From Oscillospiraceae bacterium (GTDB lineage: Bacteria > Bacillota > Clostridia > Oscillospirales > Ruminococcaceae), in assembly GCA_020024615.1 (NCBI GenBank), contig JAHHTP010000004.1:13999-77998 (forward strand): DNA of 64,000 bases, in the 5' to 3' direction. A program made the position numbers and the translations under genes. Below, piece by piece: positions 16,494 through 25,010 of this stretch (positions are counted from its first letter, which is position 1; every line of letters starts with the position of its first letter). A model generated the notes under the pieces. It was not told where the DNA came from. It did no database searches and worked only from the letters and a program-made list of their open reading frames with translations.

Positions 16494-17852
16494 TTATCTT
16501 TCGCCGAGTGGAACATAGTCCTGATGCTGTTTTACATTGCGATATGCTGGACGAATAATCTTTCCACCACCCATAATTTCTTCCAAACGATGTGCCGACC
16601 AGCCTGCGATTCTTGCAGCTGCGAAAATCGGCGTATATAATTCCAGCGGCAGCTCCAGCATCCGATATACAAATCCCGAATAGAAATCCACATTCGCAGA
16701 AACGCCTTTATAAATTTTACGCTCCTTTGCAATAATCTTCGGCGCCAGACGCTCTACATTGGCATACAGCATATATTCTTCCAGACAGCCTTTTTCCTCA
16801 GCAAGACGCTGTACAAATTTATTAAAGGTTCTTGCTCTCGGGTCGGACAGCGAATATACGGCATGTCCCATACCATAAATGAGACCCTGTCGGTCAAATA
16901 CCTCTTTATTTAGCAGCTTTGTCAGATACTCCGAAAGTTCTTCATCATTATGCCAGTCGGATATATGCTGCTTCATGTCTTCAAACATCTGTACAACCTT
17001 GATATTCGCACCACCGTGACGCGGACCTTTTAACGAGCCGAGAGAAGCGGCAATCGCAGAATATGTATCTGTGCCGGAAGAAGTGACAACATGCGTTGTA
17101 AAGGTGGAGTTGTTACCACCGCCATGCTCCGCATGCAGCACCAGTGCCACATCCAGAACCTTCGCTTCCATTTCAGTATATTGTCCATCCGGACGCAGCA
17201 GACGCAGAATATTCTCCGCCGTAGAAAGTTCCGGAAGAGGATTGTGAATAAACAGGCTCTGCCCATCATGATAATGACGATACGCCTGATAGCCGTATAC
17301 AGCAAGCATCGGGAACAATGCAATCAGCTGCAGGCACTGACGCAATACATTTTCCAGAGAGGTGTCATCCGCATTTTCATCATAGGAATACAGCGTCAGC
17401 ACGCTTCTTGCCAGGGTGTTCATCATATCTTTGCTTGGTGCTTTCATGATGATATCACGAACAAAAGAGGTCGGAAGGGTACGATAACCTGCAAGCAACT
17501 GCTGAAAATCCGTCAGTTCCTTCTCATTGGGCAGTCTGCCGAAAATCAGAAGATAGGTCGTTTCTTCAAATCCAAATCGCTTGTCCTTCAAAAAGCCGGT
17601 TACAATATCCTCCACATCGATACCACGATAATAAAGTTTACCTTCGCAAGGCACACTCTGACCGTTTACTTCTTTGGAGGAAACAATATCAGATATTTCA
17701 GTCAATCCAGCCAGCACACCTTTACCGTTGATATCACGCAATCCGCGTTTTACATCGAATTGTGAATACTGCTCCGGTTTGATTCCATAATGCTCACGAC
17801 ACACATTTGTCAACATTTCGATCTGCGGGGTAATTTCAGAAAATACAGCCAT
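16494..17852 (-). CDS. Citrate synthase
   Basis: Si-type citrate synthase fold, 452 aa, condensing acetyl-CoA and oxaloacetate. The three catalytic residues are visible: His in LHAEHGGGNNSTF (around residue 245), His in IYGMGHAVYS and Asp in SANVDFYSGFVYRML. The N-terminal CEGKLYYRGIDVEDIV is typical of the clostridial long form, which has an N-terminal extension of about 40 residues. It stands alone. With the malate-fumarate-succinate operon at 52-63 kb it suggests a forked TCA pathway: an oxidative arm to 2-oxoglutarate and a reductive arm to succinate. A 2-methylcitrate synthase activity cannot be excluded from sequence. Confidence 0.93.
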   Translation of the reverse strand: MAVFSEITPQIEMLTNVCREHYGIKPEQYSQFDVKRGLRDINGKGVLAGLTEISDIVSSKEVNGQSVPCEGKLYYRGIDVEDIVTGFLKDKRFGFEETTYLLIFGRLPNEKELTDFQQLLAGYRTLPTSFVRDIIMKAPSKDMMNTLARSVLTLYSYDENADDTSLENVLRQCLQLIALFPMLAVYGYQAYRHYHDGQSLFIHNPLPELSTAENILRLLRPDGQYTEMEAKVLDVALVLHAEHGGGNNSTFTTHVVTSSGTDTYSAIAASLGSLKGPRHGGANIKVVQMFEDMKQHISDWHNDEELSEYLTKLLNKEVFDRQGLIYGMGHAVYSLSDPRARTFNKFVQRLAEEKGCLEEYMLYANVERLAPKIIAKERKIYKGVSANVDFYSGFVYRMLELPLELYTPIFAAARIAGWSAHRLEEIMGGGKIIRPAYRNVKQHQDYVPLGER

Positions 17853-18030
17853 ATCTTTGTCCTCCTATAATCATCAATCTTGCTGCACACGCTATATTGG
17901 AATTGCAGCCTGTTCTTTCTAAAAGGCATTATTATGTTTAATGTTTCAATTTTATCATAAAACAGCTATAAAACCATCACCCAAAGTAAAATAAACTGTG
18001 AATAAATGAATAACAATTCCTTTTGACATC

Positions 18031-18057
18031 AAAAAGAGGAGAACCAAAGTTCTCCTC
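18031..18057 (-). terminator. Intrinsic terminator after the SIS gene
   Basis: Perfect 9-bp stem GAGGAGAAC/GTTCTCCTC with a 4-base loop, followed on the minus strand by TTTTT (18031-18035). Confidence 0.92.
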
Positions 18058-18079
18058 AAACGCTCATTTGTTGATAAAA

Positions 18080-18817
18080 TTACATATAAAAAATGTTGTC
18101 AGCATATTCTTCCATCATCTTTTTGTTATGCTCATCACCGCCATCGAGATTTGCACTCATAAAGATTGGCGGAACCTCGCCAGCCTGCACCAGCGTTTCA
18201 ATCACATTGACAACCAGCGCATTTAGCAGTGCAGTGCCGACAGCCGTAGAAGTCGGGCCGATACGCTCTGCCAGATTCGGCACAGAGATTGCAGCATCTC
18301 CCAAATCACCACAGTTATCAATTACAACCTCCGACACCTCAAACAGATGTTTGCCGGACGGCGCACGGCTGGTAACCGACTGCGAATAAGCAAGATTGGT
18401 GATGCAAGCGACGAATACGCCGCGTTTTCTCGCTTCCTCTGCCATCTCCACCGGAACGGTATTTCGACCAGAAACCGAGTGAATGAGAAGGAAATCGCCT
18501 TCCTTTACATGATTCTGATCCAGCAGAATCTTTCCAATGCCCGGCACACGCTCCAGCTGAGAAGTCATGGTAACCGGCCGGGTATTGAGCATAAATCCCG
18601 GGAAGAAAATCGGATTGATCAAAGCCAGTCCGCCAGTACGGTAAAACATTTCCTCTGCCAAAATGCCAGCATGCGAACAGCCAAACAGATAGATGGAATG
18701 TTTTTCCCGAATGGTCTGAACCATTCTGTCCTTCAGAATTTTAAATTTGTCCTGCTGCGTTTCCCACGCTTTTTTTGTTGTGTCAGTCACGATCTGAATA
18801 TAACGATCCCCCTGCAT
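18080..18817 (-). CDS. SIS-domain (sugar isomerase) protein, UPF0309-like
   Basis: A 245-aa single SIS domain. SIYLFGCSHAGILAEEMFYR binds the sugar-phosphate phosphate group, and a second loop LLIHSVSGRNTVPVEMAEEA plus VFVACITN completes the Rossmann-like fold. This family usually acts on phosphosugars or senses them. The substrate is not identifiable here. It lies 27 bp after the DnaI-like gene, apparently in the same transcript, and is closed by a strong terminator. There is no PTS or sugar gene near, so the replication-gene context may be incidental. Confidence 0.8.
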   Translation of the reverse strand: MQGDRYIQIVTDTTKKAWETQQDKFKILKDRMVQTIREKHSIYLFGCSHAGILAEEMFYRTGGLALINPIFFPGFMLNTRPVTMTSQLERVPGIGKILLDQNHVKEGDFLLIHSVSGRNTVPVEMAEEARKRGVFVACITNLAYSQSVTSRAPSGKHLFEVSEVVIDNCGDLGDAAISVPNLAERIGPTSTAVGTALLNALVVNVIETLVQAGEVPPIFMSANLDGGDEHNKKMMEEYADNIFYM

Positions 18818-18844
18818 ACAAAAATCCCCCTTTAATTTTTTATA

Positions 18845-19858
18845 TTATTCTACGGCAATTTCGCCGTTTTTCAGCTTCTGCGCTCTAACATCACTTCCGA
18901 CAAACGGATAGACGCGATACAGGGTGAAAATACGAGAATAGACGCGTTTTGCATAACGCTTTTCAATCTCCATCCCCGATAAATTGGAATTGATGATGGT
19001 CGGCATTCCGTGATTCAACCGAGATTCAATGATGTTAAACAGGCAGGATGGCACAAACTGATTTAAGTATTCACTGCCCAAATCATCAATAATCAGCAGC
19101 CTTGCCGACAAAACGCGATCCAATGTCAGTGCATCCTTTTTTGCAGCATTATAGTAGTCATCCTGCAACTCCCGAAATAGGTCCAGCGAGGAAACATACA
19201 GCACCTCGATGCCCTGCTCCAATACCGCTCTGGCGATTGCCAGCGATAAAAATGTTTTTCCCAAACCGGTTGCACCGGTAAAAAATAGACTGGTCGGTGG
19301 GTTCGCCGTGAAATTTTTGGCATATTCCATACAGGTCTGCTTGATAAAATCCATCTGCTCCCGATCGGTTCGGGTCTTGCCTCTGGAAACATGGGTCGGA
19401 CTGTAATAATCCAGCGAAAACTCTGAAAAATACGGCAGTCTAACTTGCAGCGTTTTGATAAATTCCTTTGAAGCGTACTCTCTTGCCAGTTCCTCCAGAC
19501 AGACACACCGATTTCCATTGGTAAAGCCGGTATCATTACAGATGGGACATACAAATTTTTCTTCCAAAAAATCCGCCGGATAGCCATTTCGCAAAAGCAG
19601 TTCCTCAATCGTCTGATCCAGAACTTCGGATTCTTTCTGCATATCCAAAAGCCGTTCTTTCTTTTGTGCAGCGGTTAAATCCGCACGCAGAATTTCCATC
19701 GAAACGGTTGCAAAACGCCGTTTTTTTGCTGCCCTGAGATTACGAATCTGCGGAATACTCTGCTCAATCTGTGCCGCATGAGATGCCGCTTGTGCAATCG
19801 CTTTCTGTCTGCGGCCATCCACGACTTTCTGCGCGGCGGTATATTTTCCTTCTGCCAA
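18845..19858 (-). CDS. DnaI/DnaC-type helicase loader ATPase
   Basis: 337 aa. An N-terminal basic/coiled region (1-85) is followed by a zinc-ribbon-like segment CPICNDTGFTNGNRCVCLEE (about 100-120) and an AAA+ domain. Walker A is FTGATGLGKTFLSLAIAR, Walker B is LLIIDDLGSEY, and NSNLSGMEIEKRY with RVYSRI is at the sensor/arginine-finger position. It loads the replicative helicase at forks and restart sites. The start is TTG at 19858 with GGGAGGAG upstream. The preceding gene is DnaD-like, the usual primosome partnership in Firmicutes. Confidence 0.88.
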   Translation of the reverse strand: MAEGKYTAAQKVVDGRRQKAIAQAASHAAQIEQSIPQIRNLRAAKKRRFATVSMEILRADLTAAQKKERLLDMQKESEVLDQTIEELLLRNGYPADFLEEKFVCPICNDTGFTNGNRCVCLEELAREYASKEFIKTLQVRLPYFSEFSLDYYSPTHVSRGKTRTDREQMDFIKQTCMEYAKNFTANPPTSLFFTGATGLGKTFLSLAIARAVLEQGIEVLYVSSLDLFRELQDDYYNAAKKDALTLDRVLSARLLIIDDLGSEYLNQFVPSCLFNIIESRLNHGMPTIINSNLSGMEIEKRYAKRVYSRIFTLYRVYPFVGSDVRAQKLKNGEIAVE

Positions 19859-19876
19859 AGCAGTCTCCTCCCGTGA

Positions 19877-20767
19877 TTAGTTTTTATTCCAGTAATCTTC
19901 CAGCTCGTCGCGAGAATAGGACGACGCTTCACGTTCTGGTGAATTTCCCGCCTGCCAGTTCCAACGATTGATTTCTTCCGGTGTGCGAATACCGGTTCTG
20001 CTCCAGTTTTCCAGCACCTTATTTAAGTATGCAAGCGACAAACCTTTGGTATTGGTGATGGTGATTTCATACGCTGCACAGATCATATCGTATTTAAATC
20101 CCCATTCTTCCACCCAGATATGTGCATATTTTGCCTCTGATTTGGTAAGCGGTCTGCCAGAAATTTTTAAGCAACGCGCGACATTCTGTTCCACAGAATC
20201 TTTCTCGGACAGCAGTTTTAATTTATTTTCCGCGCGCTCATGCGTATTGATACCCTCATTTGCCCATTCCGCACAGATTTTTTCGACCTTATACATGCTG
20301 CAATTTCCGATTTCACTGCAATACTGTATCACCATAACAACAATATCTGCCGGCATATTCATCACATTGCAGATTTGCAGCAGTGTGCCGCGCTCCTGCG
20401 AAGTAATCGGCCGCCCCATAATCCCCTCTGCTGCCTGCATCAGGAATGTAATTTCGCTGTTATCCACAACAGACGGCTCGGTAACCGGTGTCACCTTTTT
20501 CCCGATGACATACGGTTTCGGATCGGATGAACCCTCTAATTTTAATAAGCCCTTTTCCTGCCAATAGCGCAGAGCCGCTGTCACCACATCTTCTTTAATT
20601 TCCAGTAAAGTAGCCAGCAGGGATGAGGAATAATGATGGGTCGGTGTCTGAAAGATCTGCAAGATCACTTTCAGGTAGTCCGCATTGATATGCGGTAGAT
20701 CTTCGGTGATACAGGCCGGCACCACAAAGTTAACCGCATACTTCTGGTAATCAATTTGATAATCCAT
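19877..20767 (-). CDS. DnaD-domain primosomal protein
   Basis: 296 aa with an N-terminal winged-helix-like part (INADYLKVILQIFQTP...) and two DnaD C-terminal (DDBH2) domains. Evidence for the latter is ITFLMQAAEGIMGRPITSQE and, near residue 190, CLKISGRPLTKSEAKYAH with the following YxxxxKxxxLxYLNKVLENW pattern. It acts with DnaB/DnaI in replication initiation and restart. First gene of a dnaD-dnaI-SIS unit, with its own promoter. Confidence 0.87.
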   Translation of the reverse strand: MDYQIDYQKYAVNFVVPACITEDLPHINADYLKVILQIFQTPTHHYSSSLLATLLEIKEDVVTAALRYWQEKGLLKLEGSSDPKPYVIGKKVTPVTEPSVVDNSEITFLMQAAEGIMGRPITSQERGTLLQICNVMNMPADIVVMVIQYCSEIGNCSMYKVEKICAEWANEGINTHERAENKLKLLSEKDSVEQNVARCLKISGRPLTKSEAKYAHIWVEEWGFKYDMICAAYEITITNTKGLSLAYLNKVLENWSRTGIRTPEEINRWNWQAGNSPEREASSYSRDELEDYWNKN

Positions 20768-20816
20768 CTGCTCTGTCCTTTCTATGCGAATAAAATCTTT
20801 CTCTTGATACCCCTAT

Positions 20817-20845
20817 ATTATAGCACATTCCGGTATCAAAAACAA
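20817..20845 (-). promoter_or_regulatory. Promoter of dnaD-dnaI-SIS
   Basis: Minus strand TTGTTT (20840-20845), 17-base spacer ending TGTGC, then TATAAT (20817-20822). It diverges from the plus-strand promoter at 20930. Confidence 0.7.
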
Positions 20846-20929
20846 CCTTTCTTTTTGGTTCTCCGCTGCTGTGAAAGGACATATTTTCACTGGAATTCAC
20901 AATCCATTCAAAACTCATCTCCTGTTATC

Positions 20930-20938
20930 TGGTATAAT
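20930..20938 (+). promoter_or_regulatory. Extended -10 promoter of the phospholipase-C-like gene
   Basis: TGG immediately before TATAAT (20933-20938), with no good -35. The same TGG-TATAAT form precedes several genes in this window. Confidence 0.55.
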
Positions 20939-20974
20939 ATAAATAGAAAATTATAACGAAAGGTGGTTCGACAA

Positions 20975-21901
20975 ATGCCGGATTTTATAACCCACCACAT
21001 TTTCGGCAAAAATATTGCAACCAATCAAAATCTGATACCGCAGGCAGCAGCGGCAATCAAACAATATCCGCAGAGTTTTATATGGGGACAGCAGGGACCA
21101 GATCCATTATTCTATCACCGTACCCTGTTGGGCGCAAACGATGTCAACACAGTTGGAAGCGAAATGCATCATCTCTACACCAGTCAGCTGATGGAGGAAT
21201 TCGCAAGACTGATTCTGACAGCCCCGCTTGCCTGCAAAGAGATGTTGTTTTCCTATTTTTGCGGTTTTCTCTGTCATTATGCCTGTGATTCGGTGCTGCA
21301 TCCATACATATATCACTGGCAACATCAAATTGTAGCGGATAATCCAAGCCTGACTCCTTCCGGAGCGCATGTATTTTTTGAAAGCTGCATGGATTCCGCA
21401 CTATACAAGCATCTGACCAAAAAAGATATTACGAAATTCTCTTTCGGAACACAGTACGACCTTTCCATTCCGGAAAAAAATGCGATCGGCTGGTGCTATT
21501 CCAACATCATTCAAACGCTTTATGGTAAGCAGGTTTCCATTGGGCAGATTGAAAGCTGTTTCTCTCAAATGCTGTATTTTGAACGCCTGTTTTATGGCAA
21601 CCATCCGAAACTTGCCAAAACCGTTGCCTGCGGTGAAAAACTCATCGGTAGAAAAGGACAAGGCTCCGGACATTTCAAACTGAAAGACGCTTCACCAGAA
21701 TTGGACTGTCTGAATCTTTCCAAAGCGGCTTGGGAAAATCCATTTACCGGGGAAGTATCGTATGACAGCATTTTCGGTTTATTAAAGCAAGCCGCACAAA
21801 CTGCCGTTTCCCTGATAGCGCTGTACGGCCAAATGATTACAGATAATCAGATTCATTTTGTAAAACTTCCCGTTACATTTTGCGGCGAATTGAATTTATA
21901 A
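20975..21901 (+). CDS. Zinc-dependent phospholipase C family protein
   Basis: About 309 aa. The N-terminus MPDFITHHIFGKN, then FIWGQQGPDPLFYHR, SEMHHLYTSQLM and CGFLCHYACDSVLHPYIYHW provide the His/Asp set typical of the zinc-dependent PLC/nuclease fold (PF00882 family). No signal peptide is visible, so it appears cytoplasmic and its substrate is unknown. The ATG at 20975 is chosen, with GAAAGGTGG about 8 bases upstream. An upstream in-frame GTG would lie within that site. It is a monocistronic plus-strand gene, common in Clostridia as an uncharacterised protein. Confidence 0.82.
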   Translation: MPDFITHHIFGKNIATNQNLIPQAAAAIKQYPQSFIWGQQGPDPLFYHRTLLGANDVNTVGSEMHHLYTSQLMEEFARLILTAPLACKEMLFSYFCGFLCHYACDSVLHPYIYHWQHQIVADNPSLTPSGAHVFFESCMDSALYKHLTKKDITKFSFGTQYDLSIPEKNAIGWCYSNIIQTLYGKQVSIGQIESCFSQMLYFERLFYGNHPKLAKTVACGEKLIGRKGQGSGHFKLKDASPELDCLNLSKAAWENPFTGEVSYDSIFGLLKQAAQTAVSLIALYGQMITDNQIHFVKLPVTFCGELNL

Positions 21902-21999
21902 TCGACACGCTTCGCCATTTTTGTGCAAAAAGCACAATCCACATTCATAAGTTTATACAATAAATTTACAATTTGGTTCTTTTCATCTTAATAAATCCG

Positions 22000-22008
22000 T
22001 GGTATAAT
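22000..22008 (+). promoter_or_regulatory. Extended -10 promoter of the alarmone synthetase
   Basis: TGG-TATAAT (TATAAT at 22003-22008), about 45 bp upstream of the ATG; weak -35. Confidence 0.55.
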
Positions 22009-22052
22009 GAGCGTCGGCGTAAAAACAGATCGTTGCACAAAGGAGTGAAGAA

Positions 22053-22745
22053 ATGCCAACCATGACAGGTAATGCAGAACAGGTAATTATCAAGCGTCCC
22101 CCATCCTATGCTGACGCACAACTATTTTTCCTGGAAACAAAAAAATTCCGCGAACTTATGATGATGTACAACTGTGCCATTCGTGAGGTCCGCACAAAAT
22201 TAGAAGTATTAAACGACGAATTATCCATGACGCAGAAGCGCAATCCAATTGAAAGCATCTCGACGCGCATTAAGGAACCACGCAGCATTGTACAGAAACT
22301 AATCCGCAAAGGCAGTGAGGTAACAATTGAATCGGTGCAGCGTGAAATTAAAGATGTCGCTGGTGTGCGTGTCATTTGCATGTTTATGGATGACATTTAT
22401 AAAATTGCCGACATGTTGCAACGGCAGGATGATGTTACCGTTATCAGCGTCAAAGACTACATCAAAAATCCAAAATCCAGCGGATACCGCAGCTACCACA
22501 TGATTATTGAGATTCCGGTGTTCTTTTCCGATCGAAAAGAACAGATGATGGTTGAAATCCAAATCCGCACCATTGCGATGGATTTCTGGGCAAGTCTGGA
22601 ACACGAAATGAAGTATAAACAGCAAATCCCGAATGAAGAACAGGTCAGTGTGCAGCTGCGTCAGTGCTCTTATGATATTGCTGATGTAGAACGCCGGATG
22701 CTGGAAATTCGCAATAGTCTTCCGGAGGACGAGGAATATTATTAA
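22053..22745 (+). CDS. Small alarmone synthetase (RelQ/YjbM-like GTP pyrophosphokinase)
   Basis: 230 aa containing only a RelA/SpoT synthetase domain, without HD hydrolase, TGS or ACT domains. Motifs in order: STRIKEPRSIVQKLIRKG (ATP side), DVAGVRVICMF, the G-loop DYIKNPKSSGYRSYHM with the conserved Tyr that stacks on GTP, and MVEIQIRTIAMDFWASLEHE. The C-terminal helices support tetramer formation as in RelQ. It makes (p)ppGpp in stress or growth control. AAGGAG precedes the ATG. It stands alone and is closed by a terminator. Confidence 0.92.
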   Translation: MPTMTGNAEQVIIKRPPSYADAQLFFLETKKFRELMMMYNCAIREVRTKLEVLNDELSMTQKRNPIESISTRIKEPRSIVQKLIRKGSEVTIESVQREIKDVAGVRVICMFMDDIYKIADMLQRQDDVTVISVKDYIKNPKSSGYRSYHMIIEIPVFFSDRKEQMMVEIQIRTIAMDFWASLEHEMKYKQQIPNEEQVSVQLRQCSYDIADVERRMLEIRNSLPEDEEYY

Positions 22746-22760
22746 AAATCGGTAAGAAAT

Positions 22761-22790
22761 AAAGGCAGGTTGTTACGCCTGCCTTTTTAT
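22761..22790. terminator. Bidirectional terminator between relQ-like gene and aroKE
   Basis: Stem AAAGGCAGG/CCTGCCTTT (22761-22786) with an 8-base loop. TTTTTATT follows on the plus strand and TTTATTTC on the minus strand. It serves the two convergent genes. Confidence 0.88.
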
Positions 22791-24121
22791 TATGCTTCAA
22801 TTGCTTGCAGTACAATATCGTACATTGTCTCTTTATCCACCGTCAGCCCGGTAAAATGCTCATAGGCATAAATCGCCTGATACACCAGCATCGGCAGACC
22901 GTTGCAGTGTCGAATCTCCCGCTTTTGGCATTCCGCAAGCAACGTTGTCTGCGCCGGTTTATACACAATATCGCATACAACTGCGCCCGGCTTCAATGCG
23001 TCCAGGAAGGTAAAATCGGTAAAATCTTTGCCAATTCCACTCATGCCCAGCGGTGTCGCATTAATCACGATATCCGCACTCCTGGCATATTCTGCCATAA
23101 TCTGCGGTGTCATTTCATCCACAATAACAGCTTCATCCCGCTTTGCGCCGACATACTGCATCGGCTGCGCTTTATACGGGCTACGGCACAAAACCGCAAT
23201 CTGCTCTGCTCCCATCATGGAACATTTGCGGCAAATGGAGAGTGCTGCACCACCTGCTCCAAGCAGAATTACTTTCTTTCCCTTTACATCGGTTCCCATG
23301 CGAGATAATGCGCCGATGATGCCGTCCCCATCGGTATTATAGCCATGCATCGCTCCGTTTTTCACCACAACCGTATTGACAGCACCGCATGAAGCTGCAT
23401 ATTCGTCAATGGTGGTCAGATACGGGATGATCGCAGACTTGTGCGGAATGGTAATATTAAAGCCTTGTATCCCATCGTGATGCACCTTATTCAAAAATTC
23501 CGGCAGTCCCTCTCGTGTGACATGGCAAGCCTCGTAATACAAATCCAGTCCGGATTCTGCCGCCATTGCCACATGAATCTGCGGAGAACGGGTATGTGCA
23601 ATCGGGTCGCCGATTACCGCCAGGTGCAGGTGCTTAGGCAGAATATTCAAAAGCCGCGTAATAATGAACGGAATACTCCCCCGATTTCGGATGGTGATTT
23701 CAGCATATTTTCGATAAAGTGGCTCGCGCTGCTCAAATAATTGATAAATGCGGTTTTTATCCTGCGCAATCAGCGGACGATTGGTGAGGTTGGTGGAAAA
23801 CAAATCTGATACCGCACGATTGAGCCATACGATTCTGCCGTTTTGGGCAAGGCACTTCATATTTTCTTCACGCAGAACCGCACCGCCTCCGGTCGAAATG
23901 ACCGTATTCTGCATCTGCGCACATTCCGCCAGCACCTTTGATTCCAGATCGCGGAATGCGTCTTCCCCGTCAGATGCAAAAATTCCACTGATTTTTCTGC
24001 CAGTATCCGCTTCCAGCTTTTCATCGGCATCCACGAAATGCATCCGCATCACCCTTGCAAGGCTGCGTCCAACCGTTGTTTTTCCACTCCCCGGCATACC
24101 GATTAAAACTATGTTATTCAT
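22790..24121 (-). CDS. Bifunctional shikimate kinase-shikimate dehydrogenase fusion (AroK-AroE)
   Basis: About 443 aa with two complete enzymes. Residues 1-165: shikimate kinase with P-loop LIGMPGSGKTTVGRSLAR, FVDADEKLE, VISTGGGAVLREEN and a lid segment around TNRPLI. Residues 170-443: shikimate dehydrogenase with VIGDPIAHTRSPQIHVAM (shikimate-binding Ser), FNITIPHKSAI (catalytic Lys), the NTDGDGIIGAL Asp, the nucleotide loop ILLGAGGAALSICR and NATPLGMSG. Both active sites look intact. The start is the ATG at 24121. Upstream in-frame sequence overlaps pheA and lacks family similarity. Last gene of the aro operon. It catalyses steps 4 and 5 of the shikimate pathway. Confidence 0.93.
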   Translation of the reverse strand: MNNIVLIGMPGSGKTTVGRSLARVMRMHFVDADEKLEADTGRKISGIFASDGEDAFRDLESKVLAECAQMQNTVISTGGGAVLREENMKCLAQNGRIVWLNRAVSDLFSTNLTNRPLIAQDKNRIYQLFEQREPLYRKYAEITIRNRGSIPFIITRLLNILPKHLHLAVIGDPIAHTRSPQIHVAMAAESGLDLYYEACHVTREGLPEFLNKVHHDGIQGFNITIPHKSAIIPYLTTIDEYAASCGAVNTVVVKNGAMHGYNTDGDGIIGALSRMGTDVKGKKVILLGAGGAALSICRKCSMMGAEQIAVLCRSPYKAQPMQYVGAKRDEAVIVDEMTPQIMAEYARSADIVINATPLGMSGIGKDFTDFTFLDALKPGAVVCDIVYKPAQTTLLAECQKREIRHCNGLPMLVYQAIYAYEHFTGLTVDKETMYDIVLQAIEA

Positions 24122-25010
24122 CTTCTTCCCCCATTGTGTGATTATTCTGTTCTGCGCGCAATGCCGGGTCAATTCCCTGCTTGATGCGCTCCAATGCCGG
24201 CTCATACTGTCCAAGCAGACGCAGCATTCTGGTATTTAACAACAAATCCGCAAGCGCATGCGAAAGCTCATCCGGTGTACAATCCTGCAAAAAATCCGCA
24301 AAAAACATATATTCCCAGTTTTTATCCGGAATTGGACGAGATTCAATCCGCACAAGGTTCAGATTATATTTTTTGAATACCGCAAGCACATCATAAAGCG
24401 CACCCGAAGCATGCGGTGTTGTGAACATAATGGTCATCTTTCTGCTGATGCTGTTTTGCGGAAAATCCCTTGCAATGATCACAAACCGGGTGTCATTATG
24501 CTGTTTGAAATTGATTTTATCTGCTTTGATTTCCAATTCGTATAATTCTGCCGCACGATGACTTGCAATCGCCGCATAGGAACGATTCTGGCTTTCCTTT
24601 ATCATGCGGGCAGCAGCAGCCGTGTTATAAACCGGGGTCTGTTTCCAGTTCGGATGATCTTCCAGAAAAACGCCCGACTGCAAAAGTCCCTGCTCATGGG
24701 AAAACACCTCTGTGATTTCCGACAATTCCACGCCTGGCAGCGTCATCAGACAATGCTTGACCTTAACGATATATTCTCCGACAATGCGGCAGTCATATTC
24801 TGCAAGCAAATCATACACCTCATTGATGCTGCCAGTCGAGGTGTTTTCCACCGGCAGCACTGCATAAGCCGCACGCCCAGAAACAACCTCCTCAAATGCC
24901 AGCGCAAAGGATTTTGCCGTAATATAATCCGCGGTAGAACCGAAATATCCCATCGCAGCCTCCTCGGCATACGAACCTGGTACACCGCTGTAACATACAA
25001 CCTGTTTCAT
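24114..25010 (-). CDS. pheA: PheA, prephenate dehydratase with ACT domain
   Basis: 298 aa, monofunctional, with no chorismate mutase domain. The catalytic PDT domain begins VCYSGVPGSYAEEAAMGYFG and contains VLPVENTSTGSINEVYDLL and KQHNDTRFVIIAR (the T-R-F active-site motif). An ACT domain follows from about 195 (KMTIMFTTPHASGALYDVL, with an ESRP-containing IRIESRP-like loop) and should bind phenylalanine for feedback control. Preceded by AGGAGG. It overlaps aroC by 4 bp and aroKE by 8 bp. Confidence 0.95.
   Translation of the reverse strand: MKQVVCYSGVPGSYAEEAAMGYFGSTADYITAKSFALAFEEVVSGRAAYAVLPVENTSTGSINEVYDLLAEYDCRIVGEYIVKVKHCLMTLPGVELSEITEVFSHEQGLLQSGVFLEDHPNWKQTPVYNTAAAARMIKESQNRSYAAIASHRAAELYELEIKADKINFKQHNDTRFVIIARDFPQNSISRKMTIMFTTPHASGALYDVLAVFKKYNLNLVRIESRPIPDKNWEYMFFADFLQDCTPDELSHALADLLLNTRMLRLLGQYEPALERIKQGIDPALRAEQNNHTMGEEDE

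Noticed and set aside
21918..21940. TTGTGC/GCACAA hairpin after the phospholipase-C-like gene
   Set aside because: No U-tract on either strand; too weak to list as a terminator.
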